DNA of 7,213 nucleotides. It comes from Actinomycetota bacterium (GTDB taxonomy: Bacteria; Actinomycetota; Thermoleophilia; Gaiellales; Gaiellaceae). Position 1 is the first letter of the stretch. Each line of letters begins with the position of its first letter. Made by a program: the position numbers and the translations under genes. The stretch covers positions 1 through 7,213 of the forward strand of contig JACDGR010000167.1 in NCBI GenBank assembly GCA_013821525.1. Reading direction: 5' to 3'. The notes beneath the pieces are model-generated. The model searched no databases, was not told the DNA's origin, and saw nothing but the letters and a program-made list of their open reading frames with translations. This document shows, in pieces, positions 1-5,479 of the stretch.

Positions 1-791
1 CCCTGCTGACGACCGATGGCGGCGGGATCATCGACGACCTGATCGTCTACCGGCTCGACCGCCACCGGTACCTGCTCATCGTCAACGCATCGAATCGCGA
101 GCCGGCGTTTCGGCGTCTGAAGGAGCGCGAGCTGCGTGGCTCCGACGTACGCGACGTCTCAGACAACTTCGCGCTCTTGGCGGTGCAGGGGCCGCGCGCC
201 CTCGAACGGCTCGGGCTCGAGCGCGGCGCGCCGTTCACCTTCGAGATGTCGCGGATCGACGGCGTCGAGGTGATGGTCAATCGCACGGGTTACACCGGCG
301 AGGAGGGCGTCGAGCTCGCCTGCATGGAGGACGACGCCGGCGCGCTGTGGGATGCGATCCTCGCGCGCGGTGTCACGCCCGCCGGCCTTGGTGCGCGCGA
401 CACGCTGCGCCTCGAGGTCTGTTACCCGCTACACGGCAACGACATCGGCCCAGAGTGGGACGCGATCTCGTCCGGCCTCGGCTGGGCCTGCGCCCTCGAC
501 ACCGACTTCGCGGGAGCCGAGCACTTGCGGGAAATCAAGGAGTACGGCCCTGAGCGGAAGCTCGTGCCGTTTGCGATGACCGAGAAGGCGATTCCGCGCC
601 AGGGAATGGCGATCGAGGGCGGCGGCATCGTCACGTCCGGCTCGCTCTCGCCGATGCTCGACCGTGGAATCGGTCTCGCGTACGTTCCCGCGGCGCAGGC
701 GAAGCCGGGAACCGAGCTCGTGATCGATGTGCGCGGCCGTCCTCGCGCGGCCGAGGTCGTCAAGAAGCCCATCTACAAGAAGGAGTCGTAA
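1..791 (+). CDS. gcvT: Glycine cleavage system T protein (aminomethyltransferase), 5' end missing
   Basis: GcvT takes the aminomethyl group from lipoylated H protein and gives the one-carbon unit to tetrahydrofolate, releasing ammonia. The open frame enters the window at base 3 and runs 262 codons to TAA at 789-791. The family is usually about 360-370 residues, so roughly 100 N-terminal residues lie outside. Visible family motifs include GGGIIDDLIVYRL near the left edge, LLIVNASNR at bases 78-104, LAVQGPRA, then NRTGYTGEEGVEL and GLGARDTLRLEVCYPLHGND, which belong to the folate/substrate-binding fold. The C-terminal barrel domain ends PIYKKES. Stop and gcvH start are directly abutted, and the gcvH Shine-Dalgarno lies within the last gcvT codons. 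The first in-frame ATG inside the fragment is not the real start, because conserved GcvT sequence precedes it. The call is secure. Confidence 0.97.
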   Translation, partial: LLTTDGGGIIDDLIVYRLDRHRYLLIVNASNREPAFRRLKERELRGSDVRDVSDNFALLAVQGPRALERLGLERGAPFTFEMSRIDGVEVMVNRTGYTGEEGVELACMEDDAGALWDAILARGVTPAGLGARDTLRLEVCYPLHGNDIGPEWDAISSGLGWACALDTDFAGAEHLREIKEYGPERKLVPFAMTEKAIPRQGMAIEGGGIVTSGSLSPMLDRGIGLAYVPAAQAKPGTELVIDVRGRPRAAEVVKKPIYKKES

Positions 792-1184
792 GTGTCGACC
801 GAGTCGTATCCCGAGGATCTGCTCTACCACCCCGAGCACGACTGGGCGCGCATCGACGGCGACGAGGCGGTGCTCGGCATCACCTGGCACGCGCAGGACG
901 CGCTCGGAGAGCTCGTCCACTACGAGCCGCCGAACGTCGGCGCGAGTGTCGGCAAGGACGCCTCCTACGGCGAGGTCGAGTCCGTCAAAGCCGTCTCCGA
1001 CCTGATCTCGCCCCTCTCCGGCGAGGTGATCGAGGTGAACCAGCAGGTGATCGACGCGCCGGAGACTGCGAACGATGATCCCTACGGTGACGGCTGGCTG
1101 ATCCGCGTGCGCATGACGCAACCGGACGAGCAGAGCCAGTTGTTGAGCGCGGCCGATTACCAGCGCGTCGTCGAGAGCGAATGA
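792..1184 (+). CDS. gcvH: Glycine cleavage system H protein (lipoyl carrier)
   Basis: This 130-residue protein is the mobile carrier of the glycine cleavage complex. A lipoyl-lysine shuttles the aminomethyl intermediate between P, T and L proteins. The lipoylation site is in the motif ESVKAVSDL, with the lysine at residue 66. The HDWARI motif near residue 17, AQDALGELV and SPLSGEVIEVNQQV complete the lipoyl-domain fold, and length matches the family. The start is GTG at 792, chosen because AAGGAG at 780-785 sits six bases upstream and the protein aligns from its first residues with family members. The stop overlaps the gcvPA start as ATGA, which implies translational coupling. All expected residues are present. 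Confidence 0.97.
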   Translation: MSTESYPEDLLYHPEHDWARIDGDEAVLGITWHAQDALGELVHYEPPNVGASVGKDASYGEVESVKAVSDLISPLSGEVIEVNQQVIDAPETANDDPYGDGWLIRVRMTQPDEQSQLLSAADYQRVVESE

Positions 1185-2503
1185 GCTACCTCTCGCTCAC
1201 CGACGACGACCGCGAGCAGATGCTGGCGACGATCGGCGTCGGTTCTGTCGAGGAGCTCTTTCGCGACATCCCGGCCGCCGTCCGCTACGACCGAGAGCTC
1301 GCGATCGCGCCGGCGCTCACCGAGTCCGAGCTGCAGCGGCACATGGAAGAGCTGGCCGGCAAGAACGTCGTTGACGAGATCTGCTTTCTCGGCGCAGGCA
1401 TCTACGACCACTACGTTCCTGCCGTCGTCGATGCGGTGCTGCAGCGCGGCGAGCTGCTGACCGCGTACACGCCGTACCAGCCCGAGATGTCGCAAGGCGT
1501 GCTGCAGGCGGTCTTCGAATACCAGACTGCGATCTGCGAGCTGACGGGCATGGACGTCTCGAACGCGTCTGGCTACGACGGCTCGACCGTCGCCGCCGAC
1601 GCGTGCTTCGTCGCCAAGCATGCGACGGGCCGCTCGAAGATCGTGATCACCGAAGCAACGAGCCCGCAGGTGCGCCAGGTCGTGAAGACCTACGCGCCGG
1701 GATTCGGGCTCGAGGTCGTCGAGGTGCCGCACGAGGGAGGCGTCACCGACCCGCAGCGTGTGCGCGACGCCGCCGAGGGTGCGGCGGCCGTGATCTTCCA
1801 GACTCCGAACTTCTTCGGGAACCTCGAGGCGGCGCCAGAGCTCGCCGCGGCGGCGAACGACGCCGGCGCGATGCCGATCGCCCACGTTGACATCGTCTCG
1901 CTCGGCGTGCTCGAGGCCCCCGGGAACTACGGCTGTGCGATGGCGATCGGCGAGGGCCAGTCCGCAGGCAACTCGATGAGCTACGGCGGCCCGCACTACG
2001 GCTTCCTCGCGGCGCGCTCCGACTACATCCGGCGGCTACCGGGCCGCATCGTCGGCGAGACGGTCGACGCCTCCGGCGACCGCGGTTATGTGCTGACGCT
2101 GCAGACGCGCGAGCAGCACATCCGGCGCGAGAAGGCGACGTCGAACATCACGACGAACCAGACGCTGCTCGCGCTCGCGGGGCTCGTGCACTTGAGCCTG
2201 CTCGGCCCGCAGGGCCTGCGCGAGCTGGGGGAGACGTGCCTGGCGTTGAGCGGCTATGCGAAGGAGCGGCTCACCGCTGCGGGTCTCGCGCTGGCGTTCC
2301 CCGCTCAGTCGACCTTCAAGGAGTTCGCGGTGCGCACGGGCCGCAACGCGCGCGAGGCGCTCGCGGCCGCGCGGCAGCAAGGTGTTTACGCCGGGTACCC
2401 ACTCGGCCGCGACTATCCGGGCCTCGACGACGCGTTGCTCGTCGCGGTGACCGAGAAGCGCACGGTCGAGGAGATCGACCGCCTCGTCGAGGCGCTCGCA
2501 TGA
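1181..2503 (+). CDS. gcvPA: Glycine dehydrogenase (decarboxylating) subunit 1, P-protein alpha
   Basis: This is the N-terminal half of the split glycine decarboxylase. With gcvPB it decarboxylates glycine and loads the aminomethyl group onto GcvH. The 440 residues match the usual subunit-1 length. Family motifs appear in order: FLGAGIYDHYVPAVVD (about residue 69), TAYTPYQPEMSQGVLQ (about 95), NASGYDGST, NSMSYGGPHYGF, and TREQHIRREKATSNITTNQ toward the C-terminal third. The fold is PLP-transferase-like, but this subunit lacks the PLP lysine, as expected for PA. The ATG at 1181 overlaps the gcvH stop by four bases, and the gcvPA stop overlaps the gcvPB start in the same way. The split form is typical of Firmicutes, Thermus, archaea and deep actinobacterial branches, unlike the single GcvP of Streptomyces or E. 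coli. Confidence 0.97.
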   Translation: MSYLSLTDDDREQMLATIGVGSVEELFRDIPAAVRYDRELAIAPALTESELQRHMEELAGKNVVDEICFLGAGIYDHYVPAVVDAVLQRGELLTAYTPYQPEMSQGVLQAVFEYQTAICELTGMDVSNASGYDGSTVAADACFVAKHATGRSKIVITEATSPQVRQVVKTYAPGFGLEVVEVPHEGGVTDPQRVRDAAEGAAAVIFQTPNFFGNLEAAPELAAAANDAGAMPIAHVDIVSLGVLEAPGNYGCAMAIGEGQSAGNSMSYGGPHYGFLAARSDYIRRLPGRIVGETVDASGDRGYVLTLQTREQHIRREKATSNITTNQTLLALAGLVHLSLLGPQGLRELGETCLALSGYAKERLTAAGLALAFPAQSTFKEFAVRTGRNAREALAAARQQGVYAGYPLGRDYPGLDDALLVAVTEKRTVEEIDRLVEALA

Positions 2504-3993
2504 AGCTGATCTACGAGAGGTCGCAGGCCGGGCGGCGCGGGCTCGGGATTCCCAAGCCCGACCTGCCGGTGCCCGAGCTGCCGGCGAGCCTGCGGCGAGC
2601 GGAGCCGCCACGCCTTCCCGAATTGGCCGAGCCGGAAGTGCTCCGGCACTTCACCGAGCTCTCGACGCGCAACTTCGGCATCGACACCGGCTTCTATCCG
2701 CTCGGGAGCTGCACGATGAAATACAACCCGCGCATCAACGAGCGGCTCGTCGGCCTGCCCGGCTTCGCGAACCTCCATCCGCTCGTCGAGGACGACGCAG
2801 CACAGGGGGCGCTCGAGCTCGAGTGGGAGCTGCAGGAGATCCTGCGCGAGGTGACCGGGCTCGATGCCGTCTCGCTGCAGCCCGCGGCCGGCAGCCAGGG
2901 CGAGCTGACGGGCCTGATGCTCTTCCGCGCCTACTTCCAGGACAAGGGCGAGGATGAGCAGCGGCGAAAGATCGTCATCCCGGACACCGCGCACGGCACG
3001 AACCCGGCAAGCGTGACGATGGCGGGGTATGAGCTGACGCCGGTAAAGACGGATCCGCGTGGAAACATCGACGTCGAGGACTTGCGCGGCAAGGTCGACG
3101 AGCACACCGCGGGGTTGATGCTCACGAACCCGTCGACGCTCGGTTTGTTCGACGAGAACATCGAGGAGATCCGCGACATCTTTCACGGTGTCGGCGCGTT
3201 GATGTATTACGACGGGGCGAACCTGAACGCGGTCTGCGGGATCTCCCGTCCGGGTGACATGGGCTTCGACGTCGTGCACATCAACCTGCACAAGACGTTC
3301 TCTCAGCCGCACGGTGGTGGCGGGCCTGGCGGCGGCCCGATCGCGGTGCGCGCGAGCCTCGAGCCGTTCCTGCCTGTCCCGGTTGTCGCGCGCGACGGTG
3401 GCCGCTTCCGGCTCGACTACGACCGTCCGAAATCGATCGGCAAGGTGCGGGCGTTCAGCGGGCCGTTCGGAGTGTTCGTCCGGTCATACGCGTTCATTCG
3501 CTCGTATGGACCCGCACTGCGCGAGATGAGCGAGGTCGCGGTGCTGAACGCGAACTACATGCTCGCGCGACTCAAGGACGCGTATGACCTGCCGTTCGAC
3601 CGGCTCTGCATGCACGAGTTTGTGCTCAGCACGCGCTCGCTGAAGCGCGAGCACGGCGTCAGCGCGCTCGACGTGGCGAAGCGGCTGATGGATTACGGCT
3701 TCCATCCTCCGACGGTCTACTTCCCGCTGATCGTCCCGGAAGCGCTGATGATCGAGCCGACGGAGTCCGAGGCGAAGGAGACGCTCGACCGCTTCATCGA
3801 CGCGATGCTGGCGATCGCGCAGGAGGCGGCCGAGGAGCCGGAGTTGCTCCACGACGCACCGCACGAGCGTCCCGTCCGCAGGCTGGACGAGGTACGCGCC
3901 GCGAAGAATCCGATCGTGCGGTTCAGGTTTGACGACCATCCAACCGAGCAGGGCAGCGGCGACCGGCAACTCGAAGCACAGAAAGGTGCGTGA
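2500..3993 (+). CDS. gcvPB: Glycine dehydrogenase (decarboxylating) subunit 2, P-protein beta (PLP subunit)
   Basis: This is the PLP-binding half of glycine decarboxylase, 497 residues long and within family range. The Schiff-base lysine is residue 265 in INLHKTFSQPHGGGGPGGGP, followed by the glycine-rich loop. Other family motifs are TGFYPLGSCTMKYNPRINE near residue 65, QPAAGSQGELTGL, PDTAHGTNPAS and LTNPSTLGLFDENI. The start is the ATG at 2500 in the ATGA overlap with gcvPA. An open frame extends 88 codons further upstream, but that stretch lies in gcvPA coding sequence and reads as arginine-rich nonsense, so it is rejected. The C-terminal 15 or so residues after FRFDDHPTEQG look like a variable tail. 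The next gene starts three bases after the stop. Confidence 0.97.
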   Translation: MKLIYERSQAGRRGLGIPKPDLPVPELPASLRRAEPPRLPELAEPEVLRHFTELSTRNFGIDTGFYPLGSCTMKYNPRINERLVGLPGFANLHPLVEDDAAQGALELEWELQEILREVTGLDAVSLQPAAGSQGELTGLMLFRAYFQDKGEDEQRRKIVIPDTAHGTNPASVTMAGYELTPVKTDPRGNIDVEDLRGKVDEHTAGLMLTNPSTLGLFDENIEEIRDIFHGVGALMYYDGANLNAVCGISRPGDMGFDVVHINLHKTFSQPHGGGGPGGGPIAVRASLEPFLPVPVVARDGGRFRLDYDRPKSIGKVRAFSGPFGVFVRSYAFIRSYGPALREMSEVAVLNANYMLARLKDAYDLPFDRLCMHEFVLSTRSLKREHGVSALDVAKRLMDYGFHPPTVYFPLIVPEALMIEPTESEAKETLDRFIDAMLAIAQEAAEEPELLHDAPHERPVRRLDEVRAAKNPIVRFRFDDHPTEQGSGDRQLEAQKGA

Positions 3994-3996
3994 CCG

Positions 3997-4320
3997 ATGC
4001 CCACCGACCAGTATCACGAGCCTCCCGACGAGCTCTCGGCCGAGACGCGCACGTTCGCGCGGATGATCACGTCGCTGGGTGAGGAGGCCGAGGCAATCGG
4101 CTGGTACGAGCAGCGGATCTCGGTCGAACCGGACGCCGATGCGAAGGCAATCATGGAGAACGCGCAGCAGGAGGAGTTCAAGCACTTCGCGATGGATCTG
4201 GAGTTCCTCCTGCGACGGAAGCCGAAGTGGCGCGTCGCGTGTCAGGGCGTGCTCTTTCACGACGGCGACATCGTCGACCTCGGTGAGCAGGCGGAGAAAG
4301 CCGAGGACGACGTCGACTGA
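3997..4320 (+). CDS. Encapsulated-ferritin-like (EncFtn family) protein without shell partner
   Basis: A 107-residue helical protein matching the EncFtn family (encapsulin-associated ferroxidase, type example Rhodospirillum rubrum EncFtn, compared from memory). Family features are YHEPPDELSAET at the N-terminus, helix 1 with EEAEAIGWYEQR, and helix 2 with QEEFKHFAMDLEFLLRR. Residues aligning with the described ferroxidase site are Glu30, Glu60 and His63. The entry-site residues Glu29, Glu32 and Trp36 are also kept, and so is Tyr37. It should therefore form dimers or annular decamers and oxidise Fe(II), which is inference. The C-terminus is acidic (EQAEKAEDDVD) and shows no GSL-type encapsulin cargo peptide. 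No encapsulin gene lies in the downstream 2.9 kb. It sits three bases after gcvPB, with AAAGGTG at 3982-3988 as Shine-Dalgarno, so it is probably the last gene of the gcv transcript. Confidence 0.85.
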   Translation: MPTDQYHEPPDELSAETRTFARMITSLGEEAEAIGWYEQRISVEPDADAKAIMENAQQEEFKHFAMDLEFLLRRKPKWRVACQGVLFHDGDIVDLGEQAEKAEDDVD

Positions 4321-4366
4321 CGCGCGCTGTTCCACACCCGCTGTTTGACGCAGTGCTGTTCGGAAA

Positions 4367-4392
4367 CCTCCTGGGCGTACAAACCGAGGAGG
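4367..4392 (+). promoter_or_regulatory. Hairpin able to sequester the ribosome binding site of the ChaB gene
   Basis: CCTCCT at 4367-4372 is perfectly complementary to AGGAGG at 4387-4392. A G-G mismatch then separates two more G-C pairs (4374-4375 with 4384-4385), leaving an eight-base loop. AGGAGG is the Shine-Dalgarno of the following gene (ATG at 4397, four bases on). In RNA the structure would bury the ribosome binding site, so it could act as a simple thermosensor-like or conditional translational switch. The pairing is seen directly; the regulatory role is inference, because anti-SD complements can occur by chance. Confidence 0.4.
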
Positions 4393-4396
4393 CCGC

Positions 4397-4804
4397 ATGC
4401 CCAAGATGAAATCGAAGACCGAGGTGCGTCAGTCCGAGCTGCCGGAGACGCTCAAGCGTTCGCCTGCCAAGGCGCAGCGCCAGTTCGCGAAGACCCACGA
4501 TGCCGCGGCGGAGGAGTACGGGGAAGGCGAGCGTGCGCATCGCACCGCCTTCGCGTCGCTGAAGCACGATTTCGAGAAGGTCGGCGACCACTGGGAGGCC
4601 AAGGACGAGCCGGGTCCGAGCGATCCGCGTTCGAAGAAGTCGAACGCTGCGAAGCGCCGCGGTGAGGGGGAGACCTACGGCGGCGTCGACGCCGAGGGCA
4701 ACACCAAAGCCGAGCTGTATGAGCGCGCACGGAAGCTCGATATCGGCGGCCGCTCAACGATGACGAAGGCGGAGCTGGCGCGAGCGATCGGCAAGCGTCA
4801 GTGA
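4397..4804 (+). CDS. ChaB-domain protein with C-terminal Rho_N/SAP-like domain
   Basis: This 135-residue protein has two recognisable parts. Residues about 12-65 (SELPETLKRSPAKAQRQFAK, then AAEEYGEGERAHRTAFASLKHDFEK and WEAK) match the ChaB family, named from the E. coli gene annotated as a cation transport regulator, whose molecular role is unsettled. Residues about 104-133 (TKAELYERARKLDIGGRSTM, TKAELARAIGKR) resemble the small helix-extended Rho N-terminal/SAP-like module that binds nucleic acid in other proteins. The linker between them is rich in Lys, Arg, Ser and Gly. No signal peptide or membrane segment is visible, so it is probably a cytoplasmic nucleic-acid-associated protein, possibly stress-linked; this is inference. 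The start is ATG after GAGGAGG at 4386-4392. A strong inverted repeat follows the stop. Confidence 0.85.
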   Translation: MPKMKSKTEVRQSELPETLKRSPAKAQRQFAKTHDAAAEEYGEGERAHRTAFASLKHDFEKVGDHWEAKDEPGPSDPRSKKSNAAKRRGEGETYGGVDAEGNTKAELYERARKLDIGGRSTMTKAELARAIGKRQ

Positions 4805-4815
4805 CGCACCGTTGG

Positions 4816-4859
4816 GTCTGCACCGGACGTGGCCGTAGCCACCACGTCCGGTGTCAGAC
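4816..4859 (+). terminator. Probable transcription terminator after the ChaB gene
   Basis: A perfect 12-base-pair inverted repeat, CACCGGACGTGG at 4821-4832 and CCACGTCCGGTG at 4842-4853, encloses a nine-base loop. Past a one-base bulge (4854) it extends by five more pairs (4816-4820 with 4855-4859). It begins 12 bases after the stop codon. No T-run follows, which fits the U-poor terminators often proposed for high-GC actinobacteria, but the same structure could also be a mobile or extragenic palindrome. Confidence 0.6.
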
Positions 4860-4910
4860 ACGGGTTCTAGACCGTCACAGAGGTGGAGCGAGATCGCAGC
4901 GGTCCGTCCA

Positions 4911-4980
4911 CACGGGTTTCCGTGCGGTGCGGGTTGGCGAGGGATCGTCCCGATGGGACAGCCTTGCCGTCGAACCCCGC
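4911..4980 (+). ncRNA. Candidate structured RNA element (hairpin plus long compound stem)
   Basis: CACGG (4911-4915) and CCGTG (4920-4924) form a short stem with a four-base loop. Directly after it, three nested stems stack into one long arm. They are GGGTT/AACCC (4931-4935 with 4973-4977), GGCGAGG/CCTTGCC (4936-4942 with 4962-4968) and GTCCC/GGGAC (4947-4951 with 4955-4959). That is 17 pairs with an internal loop and a four-base bulge. The one non-Watson-Crick pair is G-U when read as + strand RNA but would be A-C on the other strand, which favours a + strand transcript. No known RNA family was recognised. tRNA, SRP RNA and tmRNA were considered and do not fit. Confidence 0.3.
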
Positions 4981-5010
4981 TCGGTGCTAGCGCTCGGCGA
5001 GCGTGAGAAG

Positions 5011-5027
5011 AGCAGTTCGCCGCTGCT
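5011..5027 (-). terminator. Weak hairpin just after the cupin stop codon
   Basis: AGCAG (5011-5015) pairs with CTGCT (5023-5027) across a seven-base loop. On the - strand it starts five bases after the cupin stop and is followed by a pyrimidine stretch, CTTCTC. A second small stem, CGCTC/GAGCG at 4991-5003, lies beyond it. Both are short, so a terminator role for the cupin gene is only plausible. Confidence 0.3.
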
Positions 5028-5032
5028 AACGG

Positions 5033-5422
5033 TCAGTCAGCCGGCCAGAAGTCCTCGAGCATCTCGGCGTCGCCACTCTCGCCTGCGCCGAAGGCGAGGA
5101 ACGTGATCCCGTCCGCGCCCGCTTCGAATGCGCGCGGGGTGGACGGAGCGAGCCGGATCGCATCCCACTCCTTCACCTCGACGATCTCGTCGCCGATCTT
5201 CATCCGGCCGCTGCCGGCGAGCACCACGTAGGTCTCTTCCTGATCCTTGTGCATGTGGCCGAAGCCCTGGCGGTAGTTCGGCTCGAGCTGCTGATAGCTG
5301 AGCCCACTCTGCTCGGCAGCGAGCGACTTGCGCCCGAACCGCGCCTCGACTTGAGGTGACAGGCCGAACTTCGGCGCCATGTCCTCCAGGCCCTTGATGT
5401 TTTCGATCGCATAGTCGGTCAT
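5033..5422 (-). CDS. Small single-domain cupin protein
   Basis: This is a 129-residue single cupin barrel, probably cytoplasmic, with no signal peptide. Cupin motif 1 is clear: GHMHKDQEETYVVLAGSG, with His56, His58 and Glu62/Glu63 as candidate metal ligands. A typical strand pattern follows (GRMKIGDEIVEV). Motif 2, normally P-x-G-x2-H, reads APSTPRAF here, so the usual glycine and histidine ligand are replaced. Metal binding may be altered or lost. Substrate and reaction cannot be assigned. The start chosen is the ATG at 5422 (MTDYAIENIKGL). An in-frame ATG 16 codons upstream would add an arginine-rich extension unlike the family. No good Shine-Dalgarno precedes the chosen start, so translation may be leaderless or weak. 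It is divergent from the aldo/keto reductase, 57 bases away. Confidence 0.8.
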   Translation of the reverse strand: MTDYAIENIKGLEDMAPKFGLSPQVEARFGRKSLAAEQSGLSYQQLEPNYRQGFGHMHKDQEETYVVLAGSGRMKIGDEIVEVKEWDAIRLAPSTPRAFEAGADGITFLAFGAGESGDAEMLEDFWPAD

Positions 5423-5449
5423 GGCTACATGGTACGACGACCGCGTCCT

Positions 5450-5460
5450 CGACCAGGTCG
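5450..5460. promoter_or_regulatory. Small palindrome between divergent cupin and reductase genes
   Basis: CGACC-A-GGTCG is a perfect 5+1+5 inverted repeat in the 57-base gap between the two divergent start codons. It is well placed to be an operator shared by both promoters. No regulator gene lies nearby and no convincing -10/-35 pair was found, so this is a candidate only. Confidence 0.25.
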
Positions 5461-5479
5461 GTTCTGGCACGGTGAGGGG

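Larger units (their letters stand above)
4805..5032. other. Non-coding region between convergent genes, dense in inverted repeats
   Basis: This 228-base stretch separates the stop of the ChaB gene (+) from the stop of the cupin gene (-). Consecutive inverted repeats can be read across it. They are 4816-4859, 4870-4904 (weak, GACCG/CGGTC with a long loop), 4911-4924, 4931-4977 (compound), 4991-5003 and 5011-5027. An open frame crosses it on the + strand, but it begins at the ChaB stop, runs through the cupin 3' end and encodes an arginine/serine-rich product with no family look. It is therefore treated as spurious. The region may hold two facing terminators plus a structured RNA. Confidence 0.5.

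Noticed and set aside
1157..1996. Long - strand open frame opposite gcvPA (279 codons)
   Set aside because: Antisense shadow of a GC-rich gene; product is rich in Arg, Val, His and Asp with no family motif, and the + strand gene is certain.
2236..2499. Extension of the gcvPB reading frame 88 codons upstream
   Set aside because: It lies within the conserved gcvPA coding region and gives arginine-rich sequence; the ATGA overlap start at 2500 matches family N-termini.
2413..3312. Long - strand open frame opposite gcvPB (299 codons)
   Set aside because: Shadow of strong GC third-position bias opposite a well-recognised gene.
4345..4383. TTGACG as a -35 box for the ChaB gene
   Set aside because: No acceptable -10 hexamer lies at 16-18 bases; the nearest TA-containing sequence, around 4378-4383, is about 27 bases away.
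3484..4404. Long - strand open frame opposite the gcvPB 3' end and the ferritin-like gene
   Set aside because: Same shadow effect; it spans two real genes and their junction.
4861..4980. tRNA-like fragments (GGGTTCTAGACC on +, GGTTCGAC on -)
   Set aside because: No matching acceptor, D or anticodon arms in either orientation; T-loop consensus is not met. tmRNA and SRP RNA signatures are also absent.
4801..5106. 101-codon + strand open frame across the convergent intergenic region
   Set aside because: Starts on the ChaB stop, crosses hairpins and the cupin 3' end, composition is Arg/Ser-rich and nothing resembles a protein family.
5423..5470. Upstream ATG for the cupin (16 extra codons)
   Set aside because: Adds an arginine-rich extension, leaves only nine bases to the divergent reductase start, and no Shine-Dalgarno supports it.
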